Notes: generated by a model not told the origin, from the letters alone. Shown: positions 16,194 through 25,837, counted from the first letter of the stretch. The stretch: 57,581 nucleotides of DNA from Bacteroidota bacterium (GCA_017860345.1 JAFNAV010000012.1:1-57581), one strand, 5' to 3'. Made by a program: numbers and translations.

Positions 16194-17150
16194 TTATTGC
16201 CGATTTGCTGTATGCAGGAAAAAGTATTTTTTTTTAATACAAACATACGTTGTACATAAACCTGTGATAACTAATAAGCTATAAATAACATGATGAGTTC
16301 CTGACAGCAATAAACCCATAGAGATAATAAGCTGCAAAACCGCATAAGCACCGGATACAATCAGGTGAGGAACTTTCAGTTCGTTGGCCAAAAGCTGATA
16401 GAGGTGTTTCCGGTGGGGCTTAAAGATGTTTTCGCGTAGCGTTATTCTGTGAGCGATTGTAAGCACAGCATCGACACCATAAACGCTCAGGAGCATGATG
16501 TACGAAAAGTTTCCGGAGGAGATAATCAGTTGTCCAAGTAAGAATACAACGATGAAAGCCATAGAAACAGAACCAACATCGCCGGCAAAACACCTGGCTT
16601 TTTTTCTGAAATTAAAAAAACAAAACACAAGTAAGGCTATGATTGTGAGATAGATAAGCCTGTTGTCGGTAAATGTGCTTACATAATTATTAATATACCA
16701 TAAACAAATAATACCAGCCATACTATAAGCTCCGGTGATACCATTAATGCCATCCATAAAGTTGTAAGCGTTTACAATTCCCGTACATAAAACAAGAGCA
16801 AATATCCAGTAATACCATGGAAAGTTAAACAAGCCCCATTGCATGAATAACAGAAGTATAGCTACAAAGTGTATAGATAATCTTAGTTTTGAGGATTGAG
16901 GCTTTATGTCGTCGGCAAAACTGATGATCGATATAAGGCTAAGTCCAACCCAGAACCAGGGATACAGGAATCCGCTTGTAACAAAAAAAATCAGTACTGC
17001 CGGATAAAAAATAATACCACCTCCCCGCAAGGTAATACGGGTATGCGAACTCCGCTCATTAGGTTTGTCGATGATATTAAACCTATCGGCAAGTCTGAAA
17101 TAGAAAAGCTGAAGGCCGAAGAGTACAATTGCGATAATGAAGTAAATCAT
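16194..17150 (-). CDS. WecA/MraY-family undecaprenyl-phosphate sugar-1-phosphate transferase
   Basis: 318 aa, about ten membrane segments. Catalytic loops of the family are present: SSHTRITLRGGG (34-45), the aspartate pair FADDIKP (80-81), NAYNFMDGINGI (127-138), FAGDVGS, and the HRKHLYQLL histidine motif near 243. It transfers a sugar-1-phosphate from a UDP-sugar to the lipid carrier at the inner membrane and can start repeat-unit synthesis. It resembles the WbpL/WecA type used for N-acetylated 6-deoxysugars, often paired with an epimerase like the gene just before it, with which it shares an ATGA overlap. Confidence 0.9.
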   Translation of the reverse strand: MIYFIIAIVLFGLQLFYFRLADRFNIIDKPNERSSHTRITLRGGGIIFYPAVLIFFVTSGFLYPWFWVGLSLISIISFADDIKPQSSKLRLSIHFVAILLLFMQWGLFNFPWYYWIFALVLCTGIVNAYNFMDGINGITGAYSMAGIICLWYINNYVSTFTDNRLIYLTIIALLVFCFFNFRKKARCFAGDVGSVSMAFIVVFLLGQLIISSGNFSYIMLLSVYGVDAVLTIAHRITLRENIFKPHRKHLYQLLANELKVPHLIVSGAYAVLQLIISMGLLLSGTHHVIYSLLVITGLCTTYVCIKKKYFFLHTANRQ

Positions 17151-18073
17151 TTATGGTTAAAACTAAGTATTGTTTTCTTAAGTCCATCAACCGGGTCGAC
17201 CGGCATTTTATCTATCTTCAAAGCATCTTTTATCTTCTTATTCGAAACGATAAAATTAGCCGTAAGTTTATCTATCCGGTCTTTGTTTTTAGTAAAGTGC
17301 AGACATGCTCCGGTATTAGCTGCAAAGCGGATAAGCCAAGGAGAAAATTTCCAAATCCTCACAGGTTTATTTGCGGTGTTGGCTATAAGGGTTATCAGTT
17401 CGTTAGTAGATATGGCTTCATCATCAGCTATATTGTAAACTCCTGATTGAATATTATTCTCAATTAAGCGTTCGACAATATAACTAAGATTGTCTATTGA
17501 AGTAAAAGACCTTTTGTTTTCAAACTTACCCAGAGGGTAAGGAATACCTTTCAGAACAAAGTTATACAAAAGATTTAAATTTCCTTTGTTACCAGGTCCG
17601 TGTATCATACAGGGTCTCAATATGTACACCAGTTTATCAGCTTTTGCATCCAAAATGTATTTTTCGGCAGCGAGCTTACTCATGCCATAAGGGCCAACAG
17701 GATTAGGGATAACATCCTCGGTGAGTTTGTCAGCCAATACTTTGTCTGCTACCGCTTTAACCGAACTGAAATGTATGAACTTTTTCGCCTCGGATTGTAA
17801 AAACCAGTCGAATATTTTTTGAGTTAGTCCGGTGTTAATATCAAAATATTTTTCGCTATGAGTTAGGTTTTTAGTGTCGTGTGCCATACCTGCCAGATGA
17901 ATTACCACATCAACAGCTGGTAAAACGTCCAGGTTGTCCCAGCTATAAGTTTCAATAATACCTCCTACAGCAGAAGTAACAATATCTAAGCCATAGATAT
18001 TATGTTTCAGTTTAAAGTCTTTTACAAGGTTTGAACCTACAAACCCGTTTACGCCAGTGATAAGAATATTCAT
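17147..18073 (-). CDS. NAD-dependent sugar epimerase/dehydratase
   Basis: 308 aa extended short-chain dehydrogenase. The Rossmann motif GVNGFVGSNL (7-16) binds NAD. The catalytic YGMSKLAAEK (Tyr-x3-Lys) lies near 129, with upstream Ser residues (HFSSVKA). Family relatives interconvert or reduce UDP-sugars. The closest pattern by eye is the WbpK/WbpV or GalE-like type found beside WecA/WbpL transferases. It overlaps the genes on both sides by four bases, which indicates tight translational coupling. Exact sugar specificity cannot be assigned. Confidence 0.87.
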   Translation of the reverse strand: MNILITGVNGFVGSNLVKDFKLKHNIYGLDIVTSAVGGIIETYSWDNLDVLPAVDVVIHLAGMAHDTKNLTHSEKYFDINTGLTQKIFDWFLQSEAKKFIHFSSVKAVADKVLADKLTEDVIPNPVGPYGMSKLAAEKYILDAKADKLVYILRPCMIHGPGNKGNLNLLYNFVLKGIPYPLGKFENKRSFTSIDNLSYIVERLIENNIQSGVYNIADDEAISTNELITLIANTANKPVRIWKFSPWLIRFAANTGACLHFTKNKDRIDKLTANFIVSNKKIKDALKIDKMPVDPVDGLKKTILSFNHK

Positions 18074-18837
18074 TTATTAGTAAAGATAAATTCCCGCAAT
18101 TTTATAATGTATTTTAAATAAAGTATAATCAGGTTTGTATAAATTCCATTTTCTTTACACGCTCTTATTATTTCTTTATTAAGCAAATAGGTATTTCGTA
18201 AAGAAAATTGGCTTGTTCCACCTGTTCGCATTTTCATAACATCAATTGGTATATAAACGCATTTAATTTTCATTTTGTATAAAAACCGGATTAAAAGCTC
18301 ATAATCAGCTGCAATTTTATAATCAGTTTTATATAAACCATATCTGGTAAAATTATGTTTATAAGTGAAAAATGACGGATGCGCAGGCATAAAACCGTAT
18401 CTGAATAATCCCGGTTTGAATTTTTTTGAAGAATAATACCTAACCGTTTTATCAAGATTAGAGGGCTTTACAAACCTGATATCTGCCATTGTAGCCTCTG
18501 CATCCGGATTATCTTCAAAAGCCTTAACTATTTTTGAAATTATGTCTGTCTGATGGTAAAAATCATCAGAATTGATTATCCCGATTATATCACCCGTTGC
18601 CATGCCAATGCCTTTATTCATAGCGTCATACAGGCCACTGTCAGGTTCGCTAATCCACTTTATTCGGTTACCAAATTTAGGCTCATAATCCTGTACTATG
18701 TTTATAGTAGAGTCATCGGATTTTCCGTCAACCACTATATACTCAATGTTGGAGTAAGTCTGGTTTAGTACCGACTCCAGAGTGTCCCTGATGGTTGAAG
18801 CGCTGTTGTATGTAACAGTAACAATACTTATTTTCAT
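18070..18837 (-). CDS. Glycosyltransferase family 2
   Basis: 255 aa GT-A enzyme. The N-terminal SIVTVTYNSASTIRDTLESV, VVDGKSDDST and EPDSGLYDAMNKGIGMATGDI segments are characteristic, and the metal-binding motif NSDD is near residue 90. No membrane segment is evident, so it works on the cytoplasmic face of the inner membrane, adding one sugar to the lipid-linked repeat unit. It starts 3 bp after the preceding gene (18841) and overlaps the epimerase by ATGA. Confidence 0.9.
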   Translation of the reverse strand: MKISIVTVTYNSASTIRDTLESVLNQTYSNIEYIVVDGKSDDSTINIVQDYEPKFGNRIKWISEPDSGLYDAMNKGIGMATGDIIGIINSDDFYHQTDIISKIVKAFEDNPDAEATMADIRFVKPSNLDKTVRYYSSKKFKPGLFRYGFMPAHPSFFTYKHNFTRYGLYKTDYKIAADYELLIRFLYKMKIKCVYIPIDVMKMRTGGTSQFSLRNTYLLNKEIIRACKENGIYTNLIILYLKYIIKLREFIFTNK

Positions 18838-18840
18838 TTT

Positions 18841-19929
18841 TTAGGATACAAGCACGTTTTTAATTTTATCTAACGTTCTTTTTTCAGTAAAATTATTCGA
18901 TACCCATTGAATATTATGATTCTGTACCGAGAGTAGGTGCATTGGGTTGTTGACCACACTGTCAATTGCATTTACAATTTCCCGGGACGATAATGGTGTA
19001 ACTAATTTTCCATTTTCGGGCAAAACTATTTTCGGAATATATTTATAATTGGTACTAATAATATAATTTCCGGCTCGCATTGCTTCTAATATTGAAATAG
19101 GAAATGCTTCAGTTACATAGTAAGTTGGTAGAACGAATATATCTGATTTCCATAACAATTCCTTCTTTTCTTCTCCTTTGCATATCCCAAGATAATTGAT
19201 TCTTTCGGGAAATTCGCTTTGCAGGGCATTCAGATGACTATAAAACTCAGTCTCAATTTCGTTAGAAGAAGCGTAGGAATCGCCCTGAATATCGCCGGCT
19301 ATATTGATGTTAATCTTGTCGTACTTATTTAGTATTTCTTTGCTCGCAGTCAAAAGATCAATGATTCCTTTGCTTTTCATTACGTTTGACAGATAGAGTA
19401 TATTGATACCCTCATGGTTTTGTTTTTGAGCAGGTAGAGTATCTAAACTGTTGTTGTAGCAATTTTCAACCACAACTTTTTTCATGGATGGGAAAATATC
19501 AAACTGTTCCTCCATACCATCAATTAATACAATACTGGTATGGATAAAGGAGTATGCATGGTAAACAAGCTTTTGATAAAAAGCAGGGAGGTTTTGATAG
19601 AATGACATAAAATCGGAACCATGGAGATGATTTATCACCTTGATTTTTTTTATTTTAGCACTGTAAAGCAATATAATATCCCGAAACGAGCCCCTAAAAC
19701 TTCTGCTACATGTGAAATAAATCAAATCAGTTTTTTTTGTAAAAACAGCTACAAGTATTTTTACAAATAACATCAGACTCGATATGATGGAATTTCGGTT
19801 AGAGATATTGAGTAAAGTGATATTGTGAGTGTTTTTTAAGGACTCAAATACCATTGTAAATGCTACCGACTGTCCATTATAAGGTGGTACAACCGGTCCC
19901 ATAAATATTATGTTTTTTTTTCGGGGCAT
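18841..19929 (-). CDS. Glycosyltransferase family 4 (GT-B fold)
   Basis: 362 aa. The N-terminal GPVVPPYNGQSVAFTMVFE and the NHLHGSDFM segment form the acceptor-binding half. The C-terminal half has NILYLSNVMKSKGIIDLL and the donor-binding TEAFPISILEAMRAG, whose paired glutamates are the EX7E motif. It probably adds one sugar of the repeat unit. It starts 16 bp after the next upstream cluster gene. Donor sugar unknown. Confidence 0.87.
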   Translation of the reverse strand: MPRKKNIIFMGPVVPPYNGQSVAFTMVFESLKNTHNITLLNISNRNSIISSLMLFVKILVAVFTKKTDLIYFTCSRSFRGSFRDIILLYSAKIKKIKVINHLHGSDFMSFYQNLPAFYQKLVYHAYSFIHTSIVLIDGMEEQFDIFPSMKKVVVENCYNNSLDTLPAQKQNHEGINILYLSNVMKSKGIIDLLTASKEILNKYDKININIAGDIQGDSYASSNEIETEFYSHLNALQSEFPERINYLGICKGEEKKELLWKSDIFVLPTYYVTEAFPISILEAMRAGNYIISTNYKYIPKIVLPENGKLVTPLSSREIVNAIDSVVNNPMHLLSVQNHNIQWVSNNFTEKRTLDKIKNVLVS

Positions 19930-19945
19930 GCTTTATGTCGTTACT

Positions 19946-21094
19946 TCATTTGGCCGTTAAGGATTTGAATAATTCAGTCCATTGTGCCATAATAGGCTCT
20001 TTGCTGAAGTTCTTTACTTTTTGTAAAGCTAACTCACCCATCTTTTTTCTGAGGGCATCATCTTCTATCAAGATGCAAATTTTCTCAGCAAGTTGCACGA
20101 TATTTCCATTTTCTACCAAAAAACCATCCAGATTGTTTGTAATTATTTCACTGGGTCCATATTCACAATCGAACGACACTACCGGTAGTCCGCACGTCAT
20201 GGCCTCGATAAGCACCATCGGTAATCCCTCATAACGCGAACTCATTACATAAAATGCGCTTTTGGAATATTCAGATAATACATCGTTCGTAACTCCACGT
20301 AATTTAATTTGGTCGAGCATGTTTAGGTCACTAATTCTGTTCCCGATTTTTTCGTTCCATTCTCCAGTACCAAATATGTTCAGAGTCCAGTCAGGATGTT
20401 TTTTGGCAACAATAGCCCATGCCTCTACAAGCATATCATAGCCTTTCTGAGCATCTAACTTACCAACTGTAATAACAGTTTTAGTGTCTGAATTCGACAG
20501 TTTTGGGTTGTCGAAAAAGCTGAAATTGGGTATGTTGACGATGTTGCTATGCGTTTTTTTCCATTGCAGCATATCTTTTTCTGTAAGTACTATCAGTTTA
20601 TCCAATAGCTTTACACTTCGTTTGAGTTGAATGGTGCGTATTTGTCCGAGCAGTTTCCAGACTAAGCCTTTTTTTCGGGCTTCCAAAAACTGTTTTCTGA
20701 AATTCATAGAGAAATGAATTTCAGCAATTTTTTTACAATTTACAGGCAATGTAGCTAAAAAATCAATTTCTTTTCCACAGAGCGACAAGCAGATGTCGAT
20801 CTTTCTTTCATTAATGATATGCAGCAATGCTTTCCTATATCTTCGTATTTTAAGCTTATGCGAAATATATTTTTTAAGTAAGCGGTCGGTAAAGTGAGAG
20901 TCAAAATCCAAATCAAGATGTACGATTTTTATTTTGCTGTTTAGTTCAAAGTAGGTTGGTCTACCCATTTGGTCGGTAGTGACTATGGTTACCTCATATC
21001 CCGGAATCAAGGCCAGATAATTTGCCTTTTCAGTTAAGATACGTTCCATTCCTCCGGGGTTGAACAAAGCGGGTACACAATATAAAACATTCAT
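19946..21094 (-). CDS. Glycosyltransferase family 4 (GT-B fold)
   Basis: 382 aa retaining glycosyltransferase. The start MNVLYCVPALFNPGGMERIL shows the glycine-rich loop GGMER typical of GT4. The second Rossmann domain begins at KTVITVGKLDAQKGYDMLVEAW. The donor-site motif SRYEGLPMVLIEAMTCGLPVV carries the two glutamates of EX7E. It is only 2 bp from the upstream gene 21097-22146, so the two are cotranscribed. Confidence 0.9.
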   Translation of the reverse strand: MNVLYCVPALFNPGGMERILTEKANYLALIPGYEVTIVTTDQMGRPTYFELNSKIKIVHLDLDFDSHFTDRLLKKYISHKLKIRRYRKALLHIINERKIDICLSLCGKEIDFLATLPVNCKKIAEIHFSMNFRKQFLEARKKGLVWKLLGQIRTIQLKRSVKLLDKLIVLTEKDMLQWKKTHSNIVNIPNFSFFDNPKLSNSDTKTVITVGKLDAQKGYDMLVEAWAIVAKKHPDWTLNIFGTGEWNEKIGNRISDLNMLDQIKLRGVTNDVLSEYSKSAFYVMSSRYEGLPMVLIEAMTCGLPVVSFDCEYGPSEIITNNLDGFLVENGNIVQLAEKICILIEDDALRKKMGELALQKVKNFSKEPIMAQWTELFKSLTAK

Positions 21095-21096
21095 AT

Positions 21097-22146
21097 TTAA
21101 ACCAAATTTAGATAACTTTTCAGTTGTTCGTTATCCCTTTTGTCGAAGTCAAAATCAGAACAGTTTTTTTTGAAAAAGGCATATCGGTTTTCTATTTCAT
21201 CAATTGCTTGTTCCAAACTTTTGGCAGAATAGGGATCAAAAATCAAGCCTGTTTCGGGCTTCAATACCATATCGAACTGACAGCCAACCGCATTGCTTAC
21301 CAAAACCGGAAGCCCGTGGTATATGGCCTCTTCTACCACCAAACCCCACGTTTCAGACAACGAAGGTAGTATAAATACTTCGTGTAATTGGTATATTTCA
21401 TGAATTTTTTCATTATCAATAAATCCCCGAAAAAAGATGTTTGCTCCCGATTTTTCTTTCAAGCTTTGTTCCAACTCTCCTGTACCCACAATCGTGAGTT
21501 GTTTTCCATTCCTGTTAAACACATCAATAAGGAGTTCAATGTTTTTTAAAGGAATAAGCCTGCCAACAAACAAGTATTTGATTTCTTCATTTTTTGTAAC
21601 ATTCAGTCTTCTTGCCACACTTCTGTTAAATAAACCTACCCCTTTGGTTTCAATGATAGAACCTTTGTAGTTAAGAGCTTCAATTACAGCTGTCTGTAGT
21701 TTTCCCGGAGGCAATGCTGACGAAAATCGGCTTAAAATTATCTTTTTTATAATCCGGTGTATTCCTGTAGTTTTACTTTCTTTTATCGACGACTCAAACT
21801 GCAGGCAGTTTTTTTGCTTAGCTGTTAACCAAATAAGCATTTGCTCTTCAATATCAATGTAACCTCCGTAAATAATTTTGGAAAAATTATATGACCTACA
21901 AATTTTTATTAAGCGAAGAACTGACCTCAGTTTTTTTCTTTTTTCTATTTGGATGTTTGAAATCAGTTCATATGAGAATAGTGAATGGCCGTTAAAATCT
22001 TTGTCAATTACCACCTGATTGGTGAGAGCTATAAATACCACATGTATTCTACAACGCTTACTTAGTTCGTTGTACAGATTTATTTTGTAAAACGAGGGGC
22101 AGTTATTGATAATCAGGATATCGATGTTTTTTTTCATGCCGTTCAT
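21097..22146 (-). CDS. Glycosyltransferase family 4 (GT-B fold)
   Basis: 349 aa. Weakly conserved N-terminal half (DILIINNCPSFYKINLYNEL). The clear GT4 C-terminal half has YLFVGRLIPLKNIELLIDVF, FFRGFIDNEKIHEIY and SETWGLVVEEAIYHGLPVLVS with the EX7E glutamates. Start chosen at 22146 (MNGMKK); an alternative ATG lies three codons in. The 121-bp gap before it is filled by a structured leader element (22160-22249), unlike the tight spacing of its neighbours, so this gene may have its own expression control. Confidence 0.87.
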   Translation of the reverse strand: MNGMKKNIDILIINNCPSFYKINLYNELSKRCRIHVVFIALTNQVVIDKDFNGHSLFSYELISNIQIEKRKKLRSVLRLIKICRSYNFSKIIYGGYIDIEEQMLIWLTAKQKNCLQFESSIKESKTTGIHRIIKKIILSRFSSALPPGKLQTAVIEALNYKGSIIETKGVGLFNRSVARRLNVTKNEEIKYLFVGRLIPLKNIELLIDVFNRNGKQLTIVGTGELEQSLKEKSGANIFFRGFIDNEKIHEIYQLHEVFILPSLSETWGLVVEEAIYHGLPVLVSNAVGCQFDMVLKPETGLIFDPYSAKSLEQAIDEIENRYAFFKKNCSDFDFDKRDNEQLKSYLNLV

Positions 22147-22159
22147 TTATATTTTGTAA

Positions 22160-22249
22160 TTAGTTGTCACATGGAACTCGCATCCCGATAGCTATCGGGA
22201 CATGGTCTTTGGTTTATAACAGTCCCTAATTCTATCAGGATGCTCGTTT
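22160..22249 (-). repeat. Structured leader element, copy 1 (AAACGAG - ACCAAAGA - GAGTTCCA family)
   Basis: Read on the minus strand: AAACGAG (22249-22243), a 12-bp stem arm GCATCCTGATAG (22243-22232), a GGGAC/GTCCC inner stem enclosing ACCAAAGA, the matching arm CTATCGGGATGC, then GAGTTCCATGTGAC and ACTAA. The arm CTATCGGG can pair instead with the adjacent CCCGATAG (palindrome at 22184-22200), so two folds exclude each other. It ends 13 bp before the start codon at 22146. Copies 2 and 3 are at 57199 and 57293. Confidence 0.65.
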
Positions 22250-22267
22250 AAAATAATTAATCGATCT

Positions 22268-23122
22268 TTATCTATTTATACAAATATCTATCCATGCTTT
22301 AAATTCAGCTGCTTTTAGTTTATTCCCCGTTATAAGGGCCAGCACATATTTTATCCGGTACATAACCAGTAAATTCTTGTAATATTTTTTTATATCAGCA
22401 TTGTATTTGTCGAAATAATAGTTTCTGGATTCGTTTCCAACCTTAAGTAGCCACTGATTTACTTCGCGCCCATGAGCCAGATGCTTAACCTGAATGTCAT
22501 TAGCCAGTACAACATCCTTGTTCAGTTTTAATATGCGATTTGATATGTCGGCCTCTTCGTGAAAAAGGAAAATATTTTCGTCAAATAGTCCGGCTTCAAA
22601 TATTGTTTGCTTATCGAAAACCAAAAAACTACCCGAAAAAAACATTTTTTCAAGTTTGTACAATCCCAGTTTTATTAACAGGTTGTCAAATAGCATATTG
22701 GCTAAGTTGCTGTGTTCAGGCTTAAAGTATAAACTACGCGTACTATCAGTAAACGATACGCCTAACATACCAATACCGGGGTGTTGTTTGAATTTACCTA
22801 TGATTTTTTCAAACACGGGCGATAAGATTCTTATATCAGGGTTCATCACAGCAACAAGGGGTGCCGAGGCATTTATAATTCCCTGATTATTACCATGTCC
22901 ATAACCGCCGTTGACAGGACTGGCAATTAAAGTTATCGCATCGCCGAATTTTTCCCGAATTTTTTCAAAAAGATTATCTCTTTCGGTACTACAATTGTCT
23001 ACTACAATGATTTCGAGCAAATCACCTATGTCGTTATATTTCAATAATGACTCCAGACAATCGAAGATATGTTTTTCTGAATTGTGAGTTACAATGATTA
23101 TGGAAAGTTTTTTCTTTATCAT
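22268..23122 (-). CDS. Glycosyltransferase family 2 (rhamnosyltransferase-like)
   Basis: 284 aa. GT2 features: SIIIVTHNSEKHIFDCLESLL, IIVVDNCSTERDN, NGGYGHGNNQGI and MNPDI, the divalent-metal motif. The NGGYGxGNNxG segment is typical of the WbbL-like branch that adds rhamnose and related sugars, but donor specificity is not proven. The end of the protein is basic and hydrophobic (RIKYVLALITGNKL), perhaps a membrane-associated helix. It overlaps the EpsG-like gene by ATGA. A structured leader element lies between its stop and the next gene. Confidence 0.88.
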   Translation of the reverse strand: MIKKKLSIIIVTHNSEKHIFDCLESLLKYNDIGDLLEIIVVDNCSTERDNLFEKIREKFGDAITLIASPVNGGYGHGNNQGIINASAPLVAVMNPDIRILSPVFEKIIGKFKQHPGIGMLGVSFTDSTRSLYFKPEHSNLANMLFDNLLIKLGLYKLEKMFFSGSFLVFDKQTIFEAGLFDENIFLFHEEADISNRILKLNKDVVLANDIQVKHLAHGREVNQWLLKVGNESRNYYFDKYNADIKKYYKNLLVMYRIKYVLALITGNKLKAAEFKAWIDICINR

Positions 23123-24213
23123 GGAAAAATAAGTGCATTTGATTTTAAAATTTCGAGAGCAGCTCTGAAACCTGATACTCCTAAAATAAAGTCGGGTAGC
23201 AAGTACAGGAAAATAAATGTTCCTTCAAATAAAATAATCAGAAATGAAAAGCTCTTTATACGTTCAACTCGGTTGTTTTTGTAATTGTTCGCGTATGTAA
23301 GGTAAGCCACCCAAACAATGATTGAAGAAATAATATATCTGTGGCAAAATATCTGTATAAAAGTACTTACAGGTAAAACAATGATTGAATACAAAGAAAG
23401 TTTATACAAAAAATTATATTTTAGGTCGGCATCCAGTTTTTCTGAATTTTCTTTTTTCAAATCCAGATGAGTTCTTATTACAAACAAAAACCAAAATATC
23501 CAGATAAAATTATTAAATAAACCACCACCAAACGACGAAATCATCTTCGGGTCAAAATAGCTTGTATATTGGGGAACCAAAGCTATCAGTATTTTGTAGG
23601 AAGCCCAAAAAACTACTGAAAAGCCCACACACCATAGTAAGATACGCTTTAAGTAAACCTCTGTATTGTACCTGTAGAACATGAAAATAAACGGAAACAT
23701 CAAAATAATAGTAAGATGTGACATAACTGAAAAACAGGTAAATATACCGAAAATAATCTTGTTCTTGGCCACTATCAGCTCATAACTGGCTGTCAGGAAT
23801 AATGCAAAAGCCACATAAAAGCGGATTTGATTAGATAAAGGCACAAACTGTAAAATCGCATAAATACAGATAATTATAAAAGTGTCACTTTTTCTGAATC
23901 TACTTGCAAAGTACACAAATAGTACAGCCATGATTATGATGTGTATCTTATATAAAAATGAAAAACTATATCCGTAATCACGTAAAAAATGCGATAAAAT
24001 ACCAAACAGATAATCACTTGATTCAATTTTTTGGTTAAATACACTGGTATAGTTTATCCAATCGTTGTTTTTGGTAACCTCCAGAAACAACACCAAAAAG
24101 AGTATCACTGCTAAAGCAACACTCTGGATATTTAAAAAAGGAGACTCCCTGGATATATTAAAGTAATATAAAAGCGAAAGTACAATAACTATGCAAACAA
24201 AAAAAACAAACAT
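23119..24213 (-). CDS. EpsG-like multi-pass membrane protein, possible polysaccharide polymerase
   Basis: 364 aa with about ten hydrophobic segments. The pattern NDWINYTSVFNQ after the second helix, a later YKIHIIIMAVLFVY and RFYVAFALFLTASYEL resemble the EpsG family of exopolysaccharide proteins. It lies next to a second polytopic protein of O-antigen polymerase type (24233-25618); one of the two is probably the repeat-unit polymerase. Base composition is AT-rich like the neighbouring Wzy and Wzx genes. Confidence 0.72.
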   Translation of the reverse strand: MFVFFVCIVIVLSLLYYFNISRESPFLNIQSVALAVILFLVLFLEVTKNNDWINYTSVFNQKIESSDYLFGILSHFLRDYGYSFSFLYKIHIIIMAVLFVYFASRFRKSDTFIIICIYAILQFVPLSNQIRFYVAFALFLTASYELIVAKNKIIFGIFTCFSVMSHLTIILMFPFIFMFYRYNTEVYLKRILLWCVGFSVVFWASYKILIALVPQYTSYFDPKMISSFGGGLFNNFIWIFWFLFVIRTHLDLKKENSEKLDADLKYNFLYKLSLYSIIVLPVSTFIQIFCHRYIISSIIVWVAYLTYANNYKNNRVERIKSFSFLIILFEGTFIFLYLLPDFILGVSGFRAALEILKSNALIFP

Positions 24214-24232
24214 ATTTATTGGAGATTTTTTA

Positions 24233-25618
24233 TTATTTATCTAAGTTGGGTTCGTCTATATTATTATACTGGTTTTCATCAGCTTCATTACCTATTTTTT
24301 TGGATAAAGTGTTTAAAAGCCAAAACATAATAAGCGTGTATACAATAGTTCTAAACGGTAGAAGATAAGATTCTCGATTAATATAAACAGATGTTCCAGC
24401 CAGAATAAAATATATAATGTAAGCTTTAACGTTATACTTGTATCTCGAAATTATAAATGATGCAAATAATCCAAAAGCAAAAAAAGCAATTACTACTCCA
24501 AATATCCCAAATGACAAATAAACATCTGCAACCATATTTCCTCCCAACCCATATTGAGAACCATGACCAAATTCAAGATATGTGTTGAATCCAGGAGTGA
24601 ACATTAGATCCAACGGAATATTGAATTTTTCAGAAACAAAACTACCTAGGTATGGAACAAGCCCTAAAACACCGGACAACATAGTTACTCCATATGTTAT
24701 ACCATTTGTATCTGCATAATCAACCAATACATATAAGTTTCGGTTGTTTATGATTAGGTCAGCAGCAAAGTCAAGCATATTACTATTCGATTCCACTTGT
24801 ATACTCTGGCCTTCCAGAAGGTAATTAAGGATACCTTCAGATCGAATAATTGTAATCACTGACAATGTGAATAAGCCAATAATAATAAACAAAAGAAAGA
24901 CAGAATTCGATATTTTTTTTACGTTTATATTATACGACACAAAAAGAATAATAAGTAACTCTACTGGAATATTCCTACTTCCGGAGAGTAAATATATAGC
25001 CGTAAAGCTAAGAATTATAAACACATATATATATTGTTTAATTTTACTCTTATTGCGAAAAATGAACATAGTGAATAATATCGCTGAAAACTCCATAAAC
25101 GAAGTAATAGGGCTATGGTTTTGTTCATCAACATACCAACTGTATCCGTTAAAAAAATCTGAACCAACGCTTGCAATGTAACTAATAGAAAGAGTTAAAA
25201 ATACTATTAGGGTATTACGAAAAAAATTGTTTGAGAGTATATTATGTGAAATCTCTATTGTGTCGTCCTGATATTCAAACTTCAAGCTTAATCCTAACAT
25301 ATAGCAAGAATATCCAAGATATGCAATTGATGTAGCTTTGCTGATAATATCATAATTGAAATAAAGTTCAAAAACATTAAAGGTCGGATTTGTAGGGAAA
25401 TAAAAAACCGGATAAATCAGATTTACGCCGGCAAATGCAAACATAAAAAAGAATTCAAATGATACCAAACTTCTCTTGGTTAAAACAAAATATATAATGT
25501 TTTGTAGTACGAAGAAAATCAGTATGGTAAGGCAAAAAATGTAGTTGTAGCTTGCGGGTGAACTTACATATAATATTAAAGAAAAAATAAAGAATAATAT
25601 ATTTATAAATTTTATCAT
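24233..25618 (-). CDS. O-antigen/oligosaccharide repeat-unit polymerase (Wzy-like)
   Basis: 461 aa, about 11-12 membrane segments and one large periplasmic loop (about 255-330), the layout of Wzy polymerases. The short motif LLSGSRNIPVELLIILF is typical of the O-antigen polysaccharide polymerase family. Relatives join lipid-linked repeat units in the periplasm. Sequence conservation in this family is low, so the call rests on topology, the SGSR motif and the location between flippase and glycosyltransferases. The gene is strongly AT-rich. Confidence 0.75.
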   Translation of the reverse strand: MIKFINILFFIFSLILYVSSPASYNYIFCLTILIFFVLQNIIYFVLTKRSLVSFEFFFMFAFAGVNLIYPVFYFPTNPTFNVFELYFNYDIISKATSIAYLGYSCYMLGLSLKFEYQDDTIEISHNILSNNFFRNTLIVFLTLSISYIASVGSDFFNGYSWYVDEQNHSPITSFMEFSAILFTMFIFRNKSKIKQYIYVFIILSFTAIYLLSGSRNIPVELLIILFVSYNINVKKISNSVFLLFIIIGLFTLSVITIIRSEGILNYLLEGQSIQVESNSNMLDFAADLIINNRNLYVLVDYADTNGITYGVTMLSGVLGLVPYLGSFVSEKFNIPLDLMFTPGFNTYLEFGHGSQYGLGGNMVADVYLSFGIFGVVIAFFAFGLFASFIISRYKYNVKAYIIYFILAGTSVYINRESYLLPFRTIVYTLIMFWLLNTLSKKIGNEADENQYNNIDEPNLDK

Positions 25619-25837
25619 ATGTACTCAAATATTATTTCGATGTTTCTTATGTCATCACTATTTTTTTATTAAAAATAATTATCAACTAATTATACAAAAA
25701 TAATTCAATTATATGTGTTCTGTATAATTATTGTATAAATATCATTACCGGTGTTTTAGATGCTATTAAATATAATTTTACTAAAATAGTCTAATTTAAT
25801 CTTTTAAATATATATTCTATAAATTATTGATTTGCTT

